Source of the DNA: a bacterium
GTDB lineage: Bacteria > Chlamydiota > Chlamydiia > Chlamydiales > 2-12-FULL-49-11
Assembly (NCBI GenBank): GCA_022600215.1
Contig: JAHZKV010000131.1
Location: 1 to 7,025 of the forward strand
Length of the DNA stretch: 7,025 nt
Reading direction: 5' to 3'
The notes beneath the pieces are model-generated. The model ran no database searches. It saw nothing but the letters and a program-made list of their open reading frames with translations, and was not told where the DNA came from. Below are positions 5,569 through 7,025 of this stretch, piece after piece. Positions within the stretch are counted from its first letter, which is position 1. Every line of letters begins with the position of its first letter. The translations under genes and the position numbers were made by a program.

Positions 5569-6014
5569 CTTGGATTTCTAAAACGGAAGGAGCAGTCATT
5601 TTCTTCTATCCACTGAGCTAAGTGTTTATTATCTGGGATGGCTTGTGGTGTGATATTAATAGCATATCTGCTTCCCTCTTCAAAAATCTTTCCTACAAAA
5701 AACTCTTTATTTGTTTGTTTTTCTTTAATTCCCGCTACATGACCGCCAAGGGTAGTGGTGATCTTCTCTCCTTTTTGCTCAATAGCGACCATCAAGTAAT
5801 TTTCTAAGAGTGCATTTTTGTGGTGTAGGGAGATCAAATATTCTTTGAAGGCTTTTCTTCCAGAGCGTTTACGAAATTCTTGTAGAGCATCATATCCTAG
5901 GTAGGAAAAGGTAGAAATAAGAAGGCTTAATATTCCGATAGATACCAAGATTTCAAAGATAGAAAATCTTAGCACTCTACGTATTTTATTCCTGGCTATG
6001 GATGGTTGCTGCAT
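5565..6014 (-). CDS. Minor pseudopilin-like protein of the type II secretion cluster
   Basis: The protein has a type IV pilin-like N-terminus: a basic leader (RNKIRR), then FSIFEILVSIGILSLL with Phe at +1 and Glu at +5, followed by a long hydrophobic helix and a soluble domain of about 110 residues. It therefore most likely joins the pseudopilus of the type II secretion system beside GspG. It cannot be matched to GspH, I, J or K specifically. The residue at -1 is Arg instead of the expected Gly. The start is uncertain. The ATG at 6014 (149 residues) overlaps gspG by 29 bp. A TTG at 6041 has an AGAGG site six bases upstream but overlaps by 56 bp, and a GTG at 5975 would leave a leader of only three residues. 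The TAG at 5567-5565 overlaps the TAA of the convergent MORN-repeat gene. Near the C-terminus a WIEENDCSFRF segment carries the only cysteine. Confidence 0.8.
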   Translation of the reverse strand: MQQPSIARNKIRRVLRFSIFEILVSIGILSLLISTFSYLGYDALQEFRKRSGRKAFKEYLISLHHKNALLENYLMVAIEQKGEKITTTLGGHVAGIKEKQTNKEFFVGKIFEEGSRYAINITPQAIPDNKHLAQWIEENDCSFRFRNPS

Positions 6015-6429
6015 GGTATGCCCAAGGATAGTTATCTTCAATTGTTTCCTCTGTCATTCCTTTTTCTTTGATCAAGTAATTGATCCATTTTTCAGAATAT
6101 AGAATAAAATCATCCGAGTCTGCAATTTGTATAGCCTGAAAGTCATTGCCCCAGCCATCGCGCATAACAGTATTTGCATTTTTTACTAGGCCAGAACCTC
6201 TGAGCACAGAATGAGGGTCATCAAGGATTTGTGTTAAGTTACTATCGGTGCTGAGTTGTAGCGTTAAGATATCGTATGCTTCTTTGGAGGCGGCTTCTGA
6301 TTTGAAGGAGCGTCCTTTTGCTAGGCTTCCTTTCAAGTTATAGGTCATTAGCCCTCCCACGATGGAGATGATGGTAATAACAATCATGACTTCGATGATA
6401 GTTAGTGGACTTTTTCTTTTTATTTTCAT
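5986..6429 (-). CDS. gspG: Type II secretion major pseudopilin GspG
   Basis: GspG is the main subunit of the pseudopilus, the piston-like inner-membrane filament that pushes substrates through the secretin. The 147-residue product has a basic leader (MKIKRKS) and the hydrophobic helix LTIIEVMIVITIISIVGGL (9-27) with Glu13 at the +5 position. The C-terminal part holds DGWGNDFQAI at 91-100, matching the DPWGNPYxY motif of GspG, and then DSDDFILYSEKW, in the place of the calcium-site region 'DFDLYSxGxDG'. Length fits the family (about 140-150). The leader is unusual: the junction reads K-S-P-L-T, with Pro where Gly is expected before the cleavage site. The ribosome binding site AGGAG (6440-6436) overlaps the stop codon of gspF, leaving a 9-bp gap, so the genes are co-transcribed and probably translationally coupled. 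Confidence 0.88.
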   Translation of the reverse strand: MKIKRKSPLTIIEVMIVITIISIVGGLMTYNLKGSLAKGRSFKSEAASKEAYDILTLQLSTDSNLTQILDDPHSVLRGSGLVKNANTVMRDGWGNDFQAIQIADSDDFILYSEKWINYLIKEKGMTEETIEDNYPWAYHAATIHSQE

Positions 6430-6435
6430 CTTTTT

Positions 6436-6440
6436 CTCCT
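6436..6440 (-). promoter_or_regulatory. Ribosome binding site of gspG overlapping the gspF stop
   Basis: On the minus strand the bases TAG-GAG-AAAAAG-ATG place AGGAG six bases before the gspG ATG. The AG of the gspF stop codon forms part of it. This arrangement favours translational coupling. Confidence 0.6.
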
Positions 6441-7025
6441 AGATAAGGCTAGATACATCGGTGAGAGGAATAAGCACGGCTAAAAGAACCACTCCAACGA
6501 TTATTCCTATTAATAATAAGAGAATAGGTTGCAACAAAGCGGTAAATTTTTCAAGTGCTGTTTTTACTTCTTGATGGAAAAGCTCGCTTAGATGTTGCAA
6601 AATTGGGGAGATGGTTCCTGCATGTTCCCCTGTAGAAATCATCTTAGAGACAAGGGGAGGGAAATGGGAAGAGCTTTTTATCGCATGGGAAAACTTTTGT
6701 CCTTTTTCTACAAGATGGATGATGTTTTCTACATCTTTTTCAAGAAAAGGGTGGTTAAGGGTCTTTTTGGAGAGTTTTAGGGCGTCTAAAATAGGAACGC
6801 TGCTTTCTAGTAAATTGTATAAGTTGGTAGTGAAGCGCTCAATGGCAATTTTTGTCATGAGCTCATTTACTACCTTAATTTTGTATAAGAATCGTTTGCA
6901 AAGGCCTCGTAGTTTATCGCTATAAATGGTGGTGATAATGAAGGCGATGGCAGCTATTCCAAGAAAAGTAAGGGTAGTAAGATTGTTTGTCATCCATGTG
7001 CTTATCGTAAGAACAGCGGAGGTTA
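6439..7025 (-). CDS. gspF: Type II secretion inner-membrane platform protein GspF, N-terminus beyond the right edge
   Basis: GspF is the polytopic platform protein that links the secretion ATPase GspE to the pseudopilus. Only the last 194 residues are in the window. The frame stays open through position 7023 upstream of the internal Met at 6993, so 6993 is not the real start. The visible part contains one membrane helix (about visible residues 15-34) and the second T2SSF cytoplasmic domain, with LYNLLESSVPILDAL and the typical FPPLVSKMISTGEHAG stretch (the Gly-Glu pair is near visible residues 132-133). A long hydrophobic C-terminal helix follows (about 165-187), ending in PLTDVSSLI. The typical family member has about 390-400 residues, so roughly half is missing. 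It is followed directly by gspG. PilC or another pilus-assembly relative is the alternative, but the gspG neighbour supports GspF. Confidence 0.9.
   Translation of the reverse strand, partial: TSAVLTISTWMTNNLTTLTFLGIAAIAFIITTIYSDKLRGLCKRFLYKIKVVNELMTKIAIERFTTNLYNLLESSVPILDALKLSKKTLNHPFLEKDVENIIHLVEKGQKFSHAIKSSSHFPPLVSKMISTGEHAGTISPILQHLSELFHQEVKTALEKFTALLQPILLLLIGIIVGVVLLAVLIPLTDVSSLI

Noticed and set aside
5551..5585. Bidirectional terminator at the convergent gene ends
   Set aside because: The AGAAA...TTTCT arms with CC/GG form only a short, bulged stem with no clear U-tract, and they lie within coding sequence.
6611..6925. 104-residue plus-strand open frame near the right side
   Set aside because: It is antisense to the conserved second domain of GspF and shows no domain of its own.

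Overview
The window looks like a piece of an AT-rich bacterial chromosome, most likely from the Chlamydiae, in the environmental or Parachlamydiales-like part of the phylum. This assignment is an inference. It rests on the gene style, the lean set of type II secretion genes, and several proteins recognisable only at fold level. Nothing here is a diagnostic marker. There are no RNA genes, insertion sequences, CRISPR arrays or attachment sites that I can see.

Layout. (1) Positions 1-651, minus strand, hold the N-terminal 217 codons of a CDP-glycerol glycerophosphotransferase-like / GT-B-fold protein that runs off the left edge. (2) A 58-bp divergent spacer (652-709) separates it from mutY (710-1744, plus), the adenine glycosylase that removes A opposite 8-oxoguanine. 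mutY is followed after 39 bp by a small class I SAM-dependent methyltransferase (1784-2356), probably in the same transcript. (3) After a 62-bp gap with a perfect TATAAT box comes a tight two-gene unit. The first gene encodes a 211-residue single-pass membrane protein (2419-3054). The second encodes an exported 832-residue protein built almost entirely of about 28 MORN_2/YwqK-type repeats (3070-5568). (4) The rest is a minus-strand type II secretion cluster read from the right edge: the C-terminal part of gspF (6439-7025), gspG (5986-6429) and a second, minor pseudopilin-like gene (5565 to about 6014). Its last gene overlaps the end of the MORN-repeat gene tail to tail by 4 bp.

How the genes might work together. 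mutY and the methyltransferase share a strand, but no functional link is evident. The Gsp genes encode the inner-membrane platform and the pseudopilus of a secretion system that moves folded periplasmic proteins across the outer membrane. The MORN-repeat protein has a Sec-type signal peptide and lies directly beside this cluster, so it is a reasonable but unproven candidate substrate or surface protein. The membrane protein encoded just before it could be a partner.

The most unusual signals are four. Both pseudopilins lack the normally near-invariant glycine at the prepilin-peptidase cleavage site. The MORN array is exceptionally long and has two irregular modules. MutY has a shortened iron-sulfur cysteine spacing and an altered 8-oxoG-recognition loop. 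The mutY promoter is placed so that its mRNA would be leaderless.
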